Shown here: piece by piece, positions 27,474 to 36,450 of the stretch
Position numbering within the stretch: position 1 is the stretch's first letter
Layout of the letters: every line of letters begins with the position of its first letter
Origin: Clostridiales bacterium
GTDB lineage: Bacteria > Bacillota > Clostridia > Lachnospirales > Lachnospiraceae
Assembly (NCBI GenBank): GCA_021204085.1
Contig: JAJPZY010000144.1
Location: forward strand, 23,679 to 87,678
Length of the DNA: 64,000 nt
Reading direction: 5' to 3'
Notes under the pieces: generated by a model
What the model saw: only the letters and a program-made list of their open reading frames with translations
Databases searched by the model: none
Told to the model about the DNA's origin: nothing
Program-made: the position numbers and the translations under genes

Positions 27474-28667
27474 TCATACTACGATCTTCTGCGCATCCGA
27501 AAAGTTCCGTTTGGAATAGAGGAAAACCGCATCCTTCTCCTTCAGGACGGTAGAGCCTGACGGAACAATCGCCTTTCCGTCCCGCCGAATCATGACGATC
27601 AGCGTTTGCCGGGAAATATCCAGATTACGGATTTCCTGTCCTACCCACCGATGTCTCTCATTCAGCACGATCTCTTTCAGGGTAAGGCCGACATCCCCTT
27701 TACCGCCTTCTGCCCCGAGAATGATCACATCCCCGTCAAGAATGACGGTATCTCCCTTCGGAACGATCGTATCTTCCTCGCGCTGAATCACGGCGAGAAT
27801 CAGTCCGGGCGGCAGCGGCAGATCCATGACTTGCCGGTTCGTCCACGGATGTTCACCTGACACATGAAGACGTATAAACCTCAGTTCCTCCTCCATCAGA
27901 TAATCCGCAGACTGTTTTAAGATCGTATACTGTTCCACGAAGCCGGCAGACAAAATACCGGTAGGAATCGCCACCATGCCAACACCGAGGAATGTAATGA
28001 TAATACCCAGAATACGCCCTGCGACAGTTACCGGATAAATATCCCCGTAGCCCACCGTCAGCAGTGTGGATACCGCCCACCAGAAGCCCGAAAAAGCATT
28101 CTGGAATACATCCGGCTGAGCATTATGCTCCAAGCTGTACATGCACAGCGAAGAGGCAATCATCAGGACCAATATAATAAACACGGACGACGCAATCTGA
28201 TCTTTCTTTCGTTTCAGAACATCACCGATCACATTCAGCGCATCAGAGTAAGCATTAACACGAAACAGCCGAAGGATACGGACCACACGAAACATACGGA
28301 ACGCCACCACTCCCGCCGGAAACATAATCGGCAGATAAAACGGAAGAAATGAGAGCAGGTCAATCACACCATTAAAAGACAGCATATATTTGAGTCTGGA
28401 TTTCCCTTCACTGATCCCGCGATAAAGGTAATTCGCCGTCCAGACTCGAAGAACATATTCCACCGTGAAACCCACAACGGTGACCGCTTCCAGGATCGAC
28501 AACACATCCAAATACTGTTCGGATACGTCAAATGTCTCAAATATTGCAATAAAGAGATTCAATAATATCGCAGCTGTGATCAGGACATCAAAGAGCCTGC
28601 TCATGAAATCTCCCGCATATCCGATCTGTATAATTTCAAAAACCCGCTTTTTCTTTTCTTCTATCAT
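27474..28667 (-). CDS. Six-transmembrane potassium channel with RCK C-terminal domains
   Basis: 397 residues. Six membrane segments: a voltage-sensor-like S4 with spaced arginines (FRMFRVVRILRLFR, 123-136), a pore helix and the selectivity filter TVGYGD (204-209). The cytoplasmic half has two TrkA-C/RCK-C-like units (about 255-330 and 335-397) that usually bind a ligand controlling gating. Conducts K+ across the membrane. No strong ribosome binding site precedes ATG 28667. Sits between ackA and the rpmF cluster and may be monocistronic. Confidence 0.9.
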   Translation of the reverse strand: MIEEKKKRVFEIIQIGYAGDFMSRLFDVLITAAILLNLFIAIFETFDVSEQYLDVLSILEAVTVVGFTVEYVLRVWTANYLYRGISEGKSRLKYMLSFNGVIDLLSFLPFYLPIMFPAGVVAFRMFRVVRILRLFRVNAYSDALNVIGDVLKRKKDQIASSVFIILVLMIASSLCMYSLEHNAQPDVFQNAFSGFWWAVSTLLTVGYGDIYPVTVAGRILGIIITFLGVGMVAIPTGILSAGFVEQYTILKQSADYLMEEELRFIRLHVSGEHPWTNRQVMDLPLPPGLILAVIQREEDTIVPKGDTVILDGDVIILGAEGGKGDVGLTLKEIVLNERHRWVGQEIRNLDISRQTLIVMIRRDGKAIVPSGSTVLKEKDAVFLYSKRNFSDAQKIVV

Positions 28668-28687
28668 TCGACTATTCTACATAAAGT

Positions 28688-28715
28688 GTCGCCCGCGATA
28701 CTTCCCGCGGGCGAC
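28688..28715 (-). terminator. Hairpin after ackA, likely terminator
   Basis: GTCGCCCGCG (28688-28697) pairs perfectly with CGCGGGCGAC (28706-28715) just behind the ackA stop. The following minus-strand sequence ACACTTTATG has only a weak T run. Confidence 0.55.
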
Positions 28716-28748
28716 TGTACGGCAAACATTCTTCCGGTTATAATATCA

Positions 28749-29939
28749 TTACTTCACTAAAGCCACTGTATCTCTGGCAATCGCCAGTTCCTCATTCGTC
28801 GGGATTACGCAGACCTTAACCTTCGAATCCGGAGTAGAAATAACCAGGTCCTCGCCGCGCTTTTTATTGGCTTCCTCATCCAGAGTAATTCCAAGATATC
28901 CCAGATACTCACAGACTTTTTTGCGAACGGTCGGAGCGTTCTCGCCGATACCTGCGGTAAACGCGATCGCATCCACACCATTCAAAGCAGCCACATAAGA
29001 GCCGATATACTTCGCCACACGATAACTGAAGACCTCAATGGCAGCCGCGCAAAGCTCATTGCCGTTGTTCATGCCCTCTTCCAGATCACGGAAATCGCTG
29101 GAAACCTTTGAAATACCCTGCACGCCGGACTTCTTATTCAGTACATTCATAACGCCCGCGATATCCAGATTTTCCTTCTTCGCAATGAACTCCATGATCG
29201 CCGGATCAATATCTCCGGAGCGGGTACCCATAACAAGACCCTCCAGCGGAGTCAGTCCCATTGAGGTGTCTACACACTTGCCATCCTTCACTGCACTGAT
29301 CGACGCGCCGTTGCCCAGGTGAGCAACAATGATTTTGGAGTTGCCCAGATCCATGCCGAGGAACTCAGCCATATGCTTGGATACAAAACTGTGGCTGGTG
29401 CCATGGAAGCCGTATCTGCGGACTTTATACTTCTCATAATATTCATAAGGAAGGCCATAGAGATATGCTTTTTCCGGCATCGTCTGATGGAAAGCGGTGT
29501 CGAAAACGCCTACCATCGGTACATCCGGCATCAGCTCTTTGCAGGCATTGATGCCGATCAGGTTCGCCGGATTATGAAGCGGAGCCAGATCATTACACTC
29601 TTCTACTGCCGCAAGCATCTCATCCGTAATCAGAGCGGAAGATGCAAACTTCTCACCGCCGTGAACAACACGATGTCCGACTGCTCCGACCTCTTTCAGA
29701 TCCTTGATTGCTCCGGTCTTCTCATTCACCAGTGCATCCAGCACAAGCTGAATCGCTTCCTTGTGTGTCGGCATTGCTGCATCCGTAATCTCCTTATCAA
29801 GTCCGGCCTTCTGGTAGGTAAGACGCCCGTCGATACCGATTCTCTCGCAGAGTCCCTTCGCCAAAACAGATTCTGTCTCAGAGTCAATCAGCTGATATTT
29901 CAGTGATGAGCTGCCGCAGTTAATAACTAATACATTCAT
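28749..29939 (-). CDS. ackA: Acetate kinase
   Basis: 396 residues. Converts acetyl phosphate and ADP to acetate and ATP, the last energy step of acetogenic fermentation. Start MNVLVINCGSSSLKYQLID, then HRVVHGGEKF, RRYGFHGTSHSFVS, HLGNGASISAV and TAGIGENAPTVR are all family motifs. ATG 29939 follows GGGAGAACACATC. No pta gene is adjacent here. It has its own predicted promoter. Confidence 0.97.
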   Translation of the reverse strand: MNVLVINCGSSSLKYQLIDSETESVLAKGLCERIGIDGRLTYQKAGLDKEITDAAMPTHKEAIQLVLDALVNEKTGAIKDLKEVGAVGHRVVHGGEKFASSALITDEMLAAVEECNDLAPLHNPANLIGINACKELMPDVPMVGVFDTAFHQTMPEKAYLYGLPYEYYEKYKVRRYGFHGTSHSFVSKHMAEFLGMDLGNSKIIVAHLGNGASISAVKDGKCVDTSMGLTPLEGLVMGTRSGDIDPAIMEFIAKKENLDIAGVMNVLNKKSGVQGISKVSSDFRDLEEGMNNGNELCAAAIEVFSYRVAKYIGSYVAALNGVDAIAFTAGIGENAPTVRKKVCEYLGYLGITLDEEANKKRGEDLVISTPDSKVKVCVIPTNEELAIARDTVALVK

Positions 29940-29998
29940 GATGTGTTCTCCCTTCGGTTTAAAGTATGTCTCATAAGGCAAAATATGCCTACGCTTCT

Positions 29999-30026
29999 AT
30001 TATAGACAAATTCAGGCGGAGTGCAA
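29999..30026 (-). promoter_or_regulatory. Predicted ackA promoter
   Basis: TTGCAC (30026-30021), 16 bases, TATAAT (30004-29999), about 60 bases upstream of the start codon. Confidence 0.7.
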
Positions 30027-30142
30027 GTGATTTTGACGATTTTTCACAAGCAGATCATGAATTCTTTGTGCATGTTGATATTTTTTTAACGCACTTCATA
30101 TCACCCTGACATCCCATCTGAAATCGTTGCCGGTTTTAACGC

Positions 30143-30178
30143 AGAAAGAAGAGCCGCCATACGACAGCTCTTCTTTCT
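30143..30178 (-). terminator. Hairpin after the ABC permease gene, probable terminator
   Basis: AGAAAGAAGAGC (30143-30154) and GCTCTTCTTTCT (30167-30178) pair over 12 bases, 41 bases behind the permease stop. T residues lie within the stem rather than after it. Confidence 0.55.
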
Positions 30179-30219
30179 TTATAAACAATGCTTTTGTTCC
30201 AAAATTCTTATACAATCCC

Positions 30220-31065
30220 TTACTTAACAGCACCGGTAAGACCTTCTGCGAACTGCTTCTGCAGAACGAAGAATACGATCATAGTCGGAATGGAGCAGAA
30301 CAGAACGCCCATCATCAGCACACCATAGTCAATGGAATATCCGCTTGACAGGTTTGCGATCAGCATCGGCATCGTCTGAGAGTCGGTCTGTGTCAAAACT
30401 ACTTTCGGCCACAGGTATGCGTTCCATGCATTCATGAACGTGATAACTGCTGCTGCTGCATACGTAGATTTCATCATCGGCATGTACATGCGGATGAAGA
30501 TTCCAAACTCTCTCAACCCATCGATACGCGCTGCCTCCATCGTGTCAATCGGGAAGTTACGCGAATTGTTTCGGAAGAACATGATCAAAAACGGTGTCGA
30601 AATAGACGGAAGGATGAAGCCCCATACAGAGTTCAGCAGTCCGGCTGTGGACATCATCTTGAACAGCGGGATCATCGTTGCTACCTGCGGAACCATCATA
30701 GCCAGAAGCAGGATGGTAAATACGGTATCTTTTCCCTTATCATGATAAAGCTCAAATCCGAATCCGGCCAGAGAGCAGACAAACAATGCAAGTAATGTCT
30801 GTACGACCGCATATAAAAGGGAGTTGCCCATCGCGCCCCAGAGATTCTGGCTGGAAACCAGATTCTGGAAATTCTGCAAAGCATAAGTTCCCGGAAGGAT
30901 ACGTCCGCGTGCTACTTCAATCGACTGATTGGTAGCTGCTGAAATCATCCAGTAGAATGGGAATACCGAAATAAATGATACGATGATCAGGAATACATAG
31001 GTCGGAGCAAGCCGACGCTGAATCATAGATTTATTCTTTTTTCTTTTCTCAGTCACGCGTATCAC
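30220..31065 (-). CDS. Carbohydrate ABC transporter permease, MalG type
   Basis: 281 residues with six membrane segments and the cytoplasmic EAA loop EAARIDGLREFGIFIRMYMP, which contacts the ATPase. Sits in the inner half of a binding-protein-dependent sugar importer. The start overlaps the MalF-type gene by 17 bases; GTG 31065 is used, though a GTG at 31056 is also possible. No ATPase gene is in this operon, so it likely shares an MsmK-like ATPase encoded elsewhere. Confidence 0.9.
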   Translation of the reverse strand: MIRVTEKRKKNKSMIQRRLAPTYVFLIIVSFISVFPFYWMISAATNQSIEVARGRILPGTYALQNFQNLVSSQNLWGAMGNSLLYAVVQTLLALFVCSLAGFGFELYHDKGKDTVFTILLLAMMVPQVATMIPLFKMMSTAGLLNSVWGFILPSISTPFLIMFFRNNSRNFPIDTMEAARIDGLREFGIFIRMYMPMMKSTYAAAAVITFMNAWNAYLWPKVVLTQTDSQTMPMLIANLSSGYSIDYGVLMMGVLFCSIPTMIVFFVLQKQFAEGLTGAVK

Positions 31066-31960
31066 CTACTTTCATATTGATCAATGCCAGGATTGCCACC
31101 AGAATAAATACAAAGAACGACATCGCAGTAGCGTAACCGAAGTTCGCAACACCGGTACCGAATGCGTTATTGTAAATGTAGTGGGACATGGTAATCGTGC
31201 TGTTAGCAGGACCGCCGTTTGTCAGGTTGACAGACTCATCGAACAACTGCAGTGTACCGTTGATGGACATGATAAATGTCATGATGATCGTGGGCTTCAG
31301 CAGCGGGCAGGTGATGCGGAAGAATGTCTGTCTTCCGTTTGCGCCGTCCACCTTGGCCGCCTCATACACGGAATACTCGATATTCTGCAGGCCGGCCAGA
31401 TAGAACACCATGTTGTAACCGGTCCATCTCCAGAGAAGTGCCAGGATGATAACCATCTTTGCTGTTCCCGGAGTCCCCAGGAAATTGATCCCGGTGCTGA
31501 TGATGTGAAGTTTGATCAGAACTGTGTTGATCAGACCTTCGGTAGCAAACAGAGATTTAAAGATGATAGCGTATGAAACCAGTGATGTCGCACAGGGAAG
31601 AAATACGCAGGTACGGAATAATCCCTTAAACTTTAAATCCTTATTGTTCAGCATCTGAGCCAATAAAATTGCAAGAATCAACATTACCGGAACCTGGATG
31701 CCCAGATACAGGAAAGTGTTTCCGATGGAACGGATAAACAGCTTATCCTGAAACATTCTTACATAGTTATTAAACAGTGAGTAACCCGCCTCTGTGTTCC
31801 AGACCATGGATGCGGATGAACCAGTCTTCAGCGACATGATAAACGCGCGAACCATCGGGTAAAAGCTCATTATCGCGATGAGTATAGTACCCGGCAGCAG
31901 CCAGATCCAACCGGCGATGGACTGTTTAGCCAGAAGGCCAAGCCCCTTCTTCTTCTCCAA
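31049..31960 (-). CDS. Carbohydrate ABC transporter permease, MalF type
   Basis: 303 residues, about six membrane segments, with the EAA loop EAAKVDGANGRQTFFRITCP. Partner of the MalG-type permease downstream. It begins with TTG at 31960, seven bases behind AGGAGG; no ATG is available nearby in frame, so the rare start is well supported. Second gene of the importer operon, about 98 bases behind the binding protein gene. Confidence 0.9.
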   Translation of the reverse strand: MEKKKGLGLLAKQSIAGWIWLLPGTILIAIMSFYPMVRAFIMSLKTGSSASMVWNTEAGYSLFNNYVRMFQDKLFIRSIGNTFLYLGIQVPVMLILAILLAQMLNNKDLKFKGLFRTCVFLPCATSLVSYAIIFKSLFATEGLINTVLIKLHIISTGINFLGTPGTAKMVIILALLWRWTGYNMVFYLAGLQNIEYSVYEAAKVDGANGRQTFFRITCPLLKPTIIMTFIMSINGTLQLFDESVNLTNGGPANSTITMSHYIYNNAFGTGVANFGYATAMSFFVFILVAILALINMKVGDTRD

Positions 31961-32058
31961 AATAAATCCTCCTTTACAAAGGAAAGCAGGGAAACGGAAA
32001 AACCATTCCCCCGCTTTGATAATACTGTTATAAAGTTACCTGATTCAAACAACACCTA

Positions 32059-33441
32059 TCAGTCAAGACCCATCTCGAAACGAAGCTGGGACTCTGCAGT
32101 CTCAAGTTCAGAAACAAGGTCGCTGCCGTTGATCGCGTTAACGATTGCCGCTGCAAGATAGGTACGTGCAGTGTAATGATAATCACTCTGCTCTACAGTC
32201 GGAACGTTAGAGGTATACTCTGCGATCTGCTGATAAATCGGAGTATCATTGAAGTACTCAACACCCGCGCTGTATGTCTCGGAATTGCCGGCCGGAGCGT
32301 ATGTAGTAACAACGCCGCCGTTGCTCAGAGCGCCATCATAAGTGATGGATGTGCCGGTCTCCTCATAGGAGCCGCCGCCGAAGGTGTAGGACAGGAAGTC
32401 TACAGCCAGATCATAGTTTGCGCAGTTCGCTGTGATGTACAGGGAAGAACCGCCGTTGGAAGCATAACCTTCCTCGCCGCTGATGGTCGGAAGAGTGGTG
32501 ATCTCCCAGAGTCCGCTGTTCTCAGTTACGGTCTCGATGGTAGGAATGATCCAGTTACCATTGATGATACCTGCAACCTGATCGCCCTGGATAGCGGTGT
32601 TGGTGTACTCATCCCAGCTGTTCGGAAGAAGGAGGACATTGCGCTGTGCCATCTCAACGATGAGCTCGCAAACCTCAATCAGAGTCTCGTTCTCGGTGAT
32701 GTACGGCTCGCCGTCTTTCCACTGGGAAACGCCCTCAGCCTGAAGCATGATGTAAATCAGGTCATTGCCGTCGCCGTCCATGCAAAGCAGATACTTGCCG
32801 GTCGCGTCGTATACAGCCTCACCGATATCCATGAACTCTTCCCATGAAACACCGGTCAGATCATCGATCGTGTAGCCGGCTGCCTCAAGAAGGTCAACAC
32901 GATAAGCTGCAACACAGGTACTACTGTCTACCGGCATGCCGTAATGCGTACCGTCAATCATGGAGTAGTCCAGTTTCTCAGCAGAGAAGCTGTCCCAGTC
33001 AACATCCGCATCGGCAATATCCTGCCATACATCCGGATAGTTGGTGTAATACTGGTTGAAAAAGTGATCCTGGAACAGGGTGATGTCCGGAAGCTGGTCA
33101 TATGCGCTCTCGCCTGCGGTCGCCACGTTCGTGATCAGAGTCTCAATGTCGGAAGATCCGGACTGCTCTACAATATTCAGAACAAAATCAGGATCTACGT
33201 TTGTCTGGTAATCCTCAGCTGCTGCCTCAAGAGCCGGAATGTTGAAAGCAGTATCCCATGCGTACACGGTAAGCGTATGACCGTCAGAAGAACCGCCGGT
33301 CGAATCCGCCTCTGCTGTCGCGCTGCCGTCTGTCGTGTCAGCGTCAGAGGAACTGTCAGAGCTGCTGCCGCAGCCTGCCATTGCGCCCATAGATACTACA
33401 AGAGCACCTACGAGCATGATTGAAAGTACTTTCTTCTTCAT
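32059..33441 (-). CDS. Extracellular sugar-binding lipoprotein of an ABC importer
   Basis: 460 residues. Signal peptide MKKKVLSIMLVGALVVSM with lipobox AMAGC (Cys24), then a Ser/Asp/Gly/Thr linker and a family-1 type solute-binding fold. It is tethered outside the membrane and hands sugar to the two permeases encoded downstream. Neighbouring AraC regulator and gal genes suggest a galactoside ligand, which is inference only. ATG follows GAGGAGGGAA. Confidence 0.88.
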   Translation of the reverse strand: MKKKVLSIMLVGALVVSMGAMAGCGSSSDSSSDADTTDGSATAEADSTGGSSDGHTLTVYAWDTAFNIPALEAAAEDYQTNVDPDFVLNIVEQSGSSDIETLITNVATAGESAYDQLPDITLFQDHFFNQYYTNYPDVWQDIADADVDWDSFSAEKLDYSMIDGTHYGMPVDSSTCVAAYRVDLLEAAGYTIDDLTGVSWEEFMDIGEAVYDATGKYLLCMDGDGNDLIYIMLQAEGVSQWKDGEPYITENETLIEVCELIVEMAQRNVLLLPNSWDEYTNTAIQGDQVAGIINGNWIIPTIETVTENSGLWEITTLPTISGEEGYASNGGSSLYITANCANYDLAVDFLSYTFGGGSYEETGTSITYDGALSNGGVVTTYAPAGNSETYSAGVEYFNDTPIYQQIAEYTSNVPTVEQSDYHYTARTYLAAAIVNAINGSDLVSELETAESQLRFEMGLD

Positions 33442-33536
33442 GTTATTCCCTCCTCATGAATTTTAAATTGCGGTGCCAGAAATGCGTTGTGCAAAATATG
33501 TAAAATCCGCATTTTCTTCTGCACCATGATATGCAT

Positions 33537-33545
33537 ATTATACCA
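33537..33545 (-). promoter_or_regulatory. Extended -10 element upstream of the sugar importer
   Basis: Minus strand TGGTATAAT with no good -35, consistent with an activator-dependent promoter; it lies about 95 bases before the binding-protein ATG. The 313-bp gap 33442-33754 is AT-rich and otherwise without genes; it probably holds the AraC regulator sites. Confidence 0.5.
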
Positions 33546-33743
33546 GACACACCCGCAGGTATTGTGCGCAAATTTCTTTATAAACCACGCATTTTTCATC
33601 ATTTATGGTCGTTTTGCATATTTTTCGATACAATTTCACGGTTTTTTCACAAGAATTCCCATATTATCTGACATTTCGATGTAAATTTTATTGGATTTCG
33701 GTTATTTCACGAAAAGAATCTTTTGTGTTTTTTGAGAATTCAC

Positions 33744-33768
33744 AAAAGGGCTGATTACCAGCCCTTTT
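33744..33768 (-). terminator. Terminator overlapping the AraC regulator stop codon
   Basis: AAAAGGGCTG (33744-33753) pairs with CAGCCCTTTT (33759-33768). The stop codon is in the five-base loop. The T run is part of the stem, so strength is uncertain. Confidence 0.6.
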
Positions 33769-34669
33769 CCACCATAATATTAAATTGTGCCAGTCTGCTT
33801 TCAAAGTTCTCCGGCTGTTTTTTCCACTGATACGGTGATGTCCCCGTAATGCGTTTGAAATTCCGGTTGAAGGTTGATGTTGTTGTAAAACCAACCTTGA
33901 TCGCAATCTCCTCCATCGAACTCCCGGTCTTGCGGATCAGGTCGCAGGCTTTTTTGATGCGCACCTGATTCAGGTACTCCACCGGCGTCATGCCGATATT
34001 TTCTTCAAACAGACGGCGAAAGTGAGATTCACTGACATGGCAGACCGCCGCAATCTCAGAAATCTTCATAGCCGCAGAATAGTTTTCCCGAATGTAGTCC
34101 AGCGCCGGACGTACCTGTTCAAACCCGCTCCTTGCTTTTATCCCTTCCGGCATGGCGGCCGGTTCCGCATTGACCCTGGCAATGGCAACCAACAGCGACA
34201 GAGCCAACCCCCGGATACACTCCTTATAAAGAAGATCCCGCTTCTTCTCCATCTCATCCAGAATACCGTGAATCAGCATCGTCATCTCCGGCACAGTATC
34301 GCCGGCTCCCAAAAACGGTTTCCGGTTAATCTTCTCCAGCATTTTCTGCTGAAACAGGATATCATCCGGGTACATTGCCTGCAGAATCTTCTCCGGATCC
34401 ACAAAAAGATACTCCCAATAGTTATCCATATTTCCGCTGCGCGTATCGTGCGGATAATTCGCCGGAATAATGGTAACCGTTCCGGTGGTATACGGAATGG
34501 AGGCATCCTCCAGGACCATAACACCCTCTCCGTCACGACAGACGCCAATCTCCATCAGATTGTGAAAATGCAGCCGGCCGTCATCAAATCCGTACTGGCG
34601 TTTCCAGCTTTCTCCCTGCAGGGCGATCAGAAACTCATCCCGGGGAATATCGTAGTATCTGAGTTCCAT
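33755..34669 (-). CDS. AraC family transcriptional regulator
   Basis: 304 residues. N-terminal cupin-like sensor domain (LHFHNLMEIGVCRDGEGVM, TIIPANYPHDT) and a C-terminal pair of helix-turn-helix motifs of AraC type (MKISEIAAVCHVSESHFRRLF and MEEIAIKVGFTTTSTFNRNFK in parts, ending in the TGTSPYQW signature). Such proteins sense sugars and activate nearby genes; the transport operon starts downstream and the gal genes lie upstream. ATG 34669 is preferred over GTG 34690, which has no ribosome site. Confidence 0.88.
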   Translation of the reverse strand: MELRYYDIPRDEFLIALQGESWKRQYGFDDGRLHFHNLMEIGVCRDGEGVMVLEDASIPYTTGTVTIIPANYPHDTRSGNMDNYWEYLFVDPEKILQAMYPDDILFQQKMLEKINRKPFLGAGDTVPEMTMLIHGILDEMEKKRDLLYKECIRGLALSLLVAIARVNAEPAAMPEGIKARSGFEQVRPALDYIRENYSAAMKISEIAAVCHVSESHFRRLFEENIGMTPVEYLNQVRIKKACDLIRKTGSSMEEIAIKVGFTTTSTFNRNFKRITGTSPYQWKKQPENFESRLAQFNIMVEKGW

Positions 34670-34686
34670 TCTGCCCTTTGTCTTCT

Positions 34687-35196
34687 TCACTGGAGGAAAA
34701 CCCGCTGCGGGTAGCGAAGCTTCAGGAAACGCAGCGTCTGCTCATCGAGATCGAGCAGAAGCTTGATTTTTTCATCATTTCTCTTGATGATCATCGTATA
34801 ATAAGGAGTATTTTCCTCATAAGACGTATAATCATACTTCTTCAGCTTCTCTGTGCCGCCCTGTTTCTTATATTTGCGCACCAACTCATGGTCCGGAGGC
34901 GCCACCACCTCCAGATCCTTATAATAGAGATACTGCTCATTTTTACGCCGACGCTTCCCCCGAATCACATCGACGGTAAAAGATTCATTTTCAAAAATAT
35001 ACTCATAAGACCGATCCGCATTGTAGTTATAAAAATAGTACAGCAAGACCAGCATAAACGCAGGAAAAAAGAATGCATTATCAAAAATAATTCCCATCAA
35101 AATAAAAATTACCGCGAATACGATCATCAATCTGCTGAGAAGTTTTGAAAACTTTTTATTTTTACGGTGCACTTCTATTGTTATATTAAAATCCAT
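34687..35196 (-). CDS. Two-helix membrane protein with YcxB-like C-terminal domain, function unknown
   Basis: 169 residues. Two close membrane segments (about 23-60, separated only by a short FDNAFFF turn) and a soluble tail that looks like a YcxB-type beta domain (YEYIFENESFTVDV, YKDLEVV, YYTMIIKRN). It ends 17 bases ahead of the AraC start, so both are likely on one transcript. No strong ribosome site is seen before ATG 35196. The role is unknown; a sensor or accessory role next to AraC is only a guess. Confidence 0.6.
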   Translation of the reverse strand: MDFNITIEVHRKNKKFSKLLSRLMIVFAVIFILMGIIFDNAFFFPAFMLVLLYYFYNYNADRSYEYIFENESFTVDVIRGKRRRKNEQYLYYKDLEVVAPPDHELVRKYKKQGGTEKLKKYDYTSYEENTPYYTMIIKRNDEKIKLLLDLDEQTLRFLKLRYPQRVFLQ

Positions 35197-35350
35197 TTTT
35201 AAACCATACATTCCATGACGGGTCCGCCATCATCGCTAATCTGTGCGGATCCGCCATGGCCTTTCCTTAAATACCCCGGAACAAACTCCCCGTAATTATA
35301 AAGATGCCAGATCATCTATATAAAGGTATACTGTTATACTGAACAAAGGC

Positions 35351-36367
35351 TTACTCCGCATATCCGTTCGGATTATTGCTCTGCCATCTCCAGGAATCCG
35401 CACACATCTCCTCGATGCCGTACTGCGCCTCCCAGCCAAGCTCTGCCTTCGCTTTTGCCGGATCGCAGTAGCACATGGCGATGTCTCCGGCACGGCGCGG
35501 CTTAATCTGGTAATTAATTGCATGACCGCAGGCTTTCTCAAACGCATGAACGACCTGAAGAACGCTGTAACCGTTCCCTGTTCCCAGATTATAAATGGAA
35601 ACGCCCTCTTTGTCCGCCAGCTTCTCAATCGCTTTTACGTGTCCGGCCGCCAGGTCTACGACATGAATATAATCCCGGACACCAGTACCGTCCGGCGTAT
35701 CATAATCATCTCCGAACACACCCAGGCATTCCAGCTTCCCGATCGCCACCTGCGCTACATAAGGGAGAAGGTTGTTCGGGATCCCCTTCGGGTCCTCGCC
35801 GATCATCCCGCTCTTATGCGCGCCGATCGGGTTGAAATAACGCAGCAGTACTACATTCCACTCCGGATCAGAGGTATGGATATCCGTAAGGATCTGCTCC
35901 AGCATGCTCTTCGTCCATCCGTAAGGATTCGTGCAGGTGCCCTTCGGACACTCTTCCGTAATCGGAATCATGGCCGGATCCCCGTAAACCGTCGCGGAAG
36001 AACTGAAAATGATGTTCTTGCAGCCGTAGTTTCTCATCACGTCTGTCAGCACCAGTGTACCGCCGATGTTATTGTGATAATACTCAATCGGCTTCGCTAC
36101 CGACTCTCCCACAGCCTTTAATCCGGCAAAATGGATCACAGCCTCAATCTCGTTTTCCTCAAAAACCTTTGTCATCGCCTCACGGTCAAGGATATCCGCC
36201 TCATAAAACTTCAGCGTTTTTCCGGTGATCTCCTGCACCCGGTCCAGCGCTTTCTCGCTGGAATTATAAAGATTGTCTACAACGATCACGTCATATCCTG
36301 CATTTAAAAGTTCCACACATGTGTGGCTGCCGATGTAACCGGCGCCGCCTGTCACTAAGATAGTCAT
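35351..36367 (-). CDS. galE: UDP-glucose 4-epimerase
   Basis: 338 residues. NAD-binding Rossmann motif [14 protein letters not shown] at the start, the catalytic Ser-x-Tyr-Lys as SSSATVYG and [13 protein letters not shown], and [11 protein letters not shown] and RYFNPIGAH motifs. Interconverts UDP-galactose and UDP-glucose. Last gene of the galK-galT-galE set. ATG 36367 follows GGAGGAGGC. Confidence 0.96.
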   Translation of the reverse strand: MTILVTGGAGYIGSHTCVELLNAGYDVIVVDNLYNSSEKALDRVQEITGKTLKFYEADILDREAMTKVFEENEIEAVIHFAGLKAVGESVAKPIEYYHNNIGGTLVLTDVMRNYGCKNIIFSSSATVYGDPAMIPITEECPKGTCTNPYGWTKSMLEQILTDIHTSDPEWNVVLLRYFNPIGAHKSGMIGEDPKGIPNNLLPYVAQVAIGKLECLGVFGDDYDTPDGTGVRDYIHVVDLAAGHVKAIEKLADKEGVSIYNLGTGNGYSVLQVVHAFEKACGHAINYQIKPRRAGDIAMCYCDPAKAKAELGWEAQYGIEEMCADSWRWQSNNPNGYAE

Positions 36368-36450
36368 ATTTGCCTCCTCCTGCAAAATTCTATTGTTATA
36401 TTAAGTTTCTTACTTCGCACAGAATGTTACAGCTATCCAAAAAATTTAAT

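Noticed and set aside
27187..27477. 96-codon minus-strand frame in the rpmF upstream gap
   Set aside because: It runs through family 3 and other hairpins, resembles no DUF177/YceD protein, and has no ribosome binding site.
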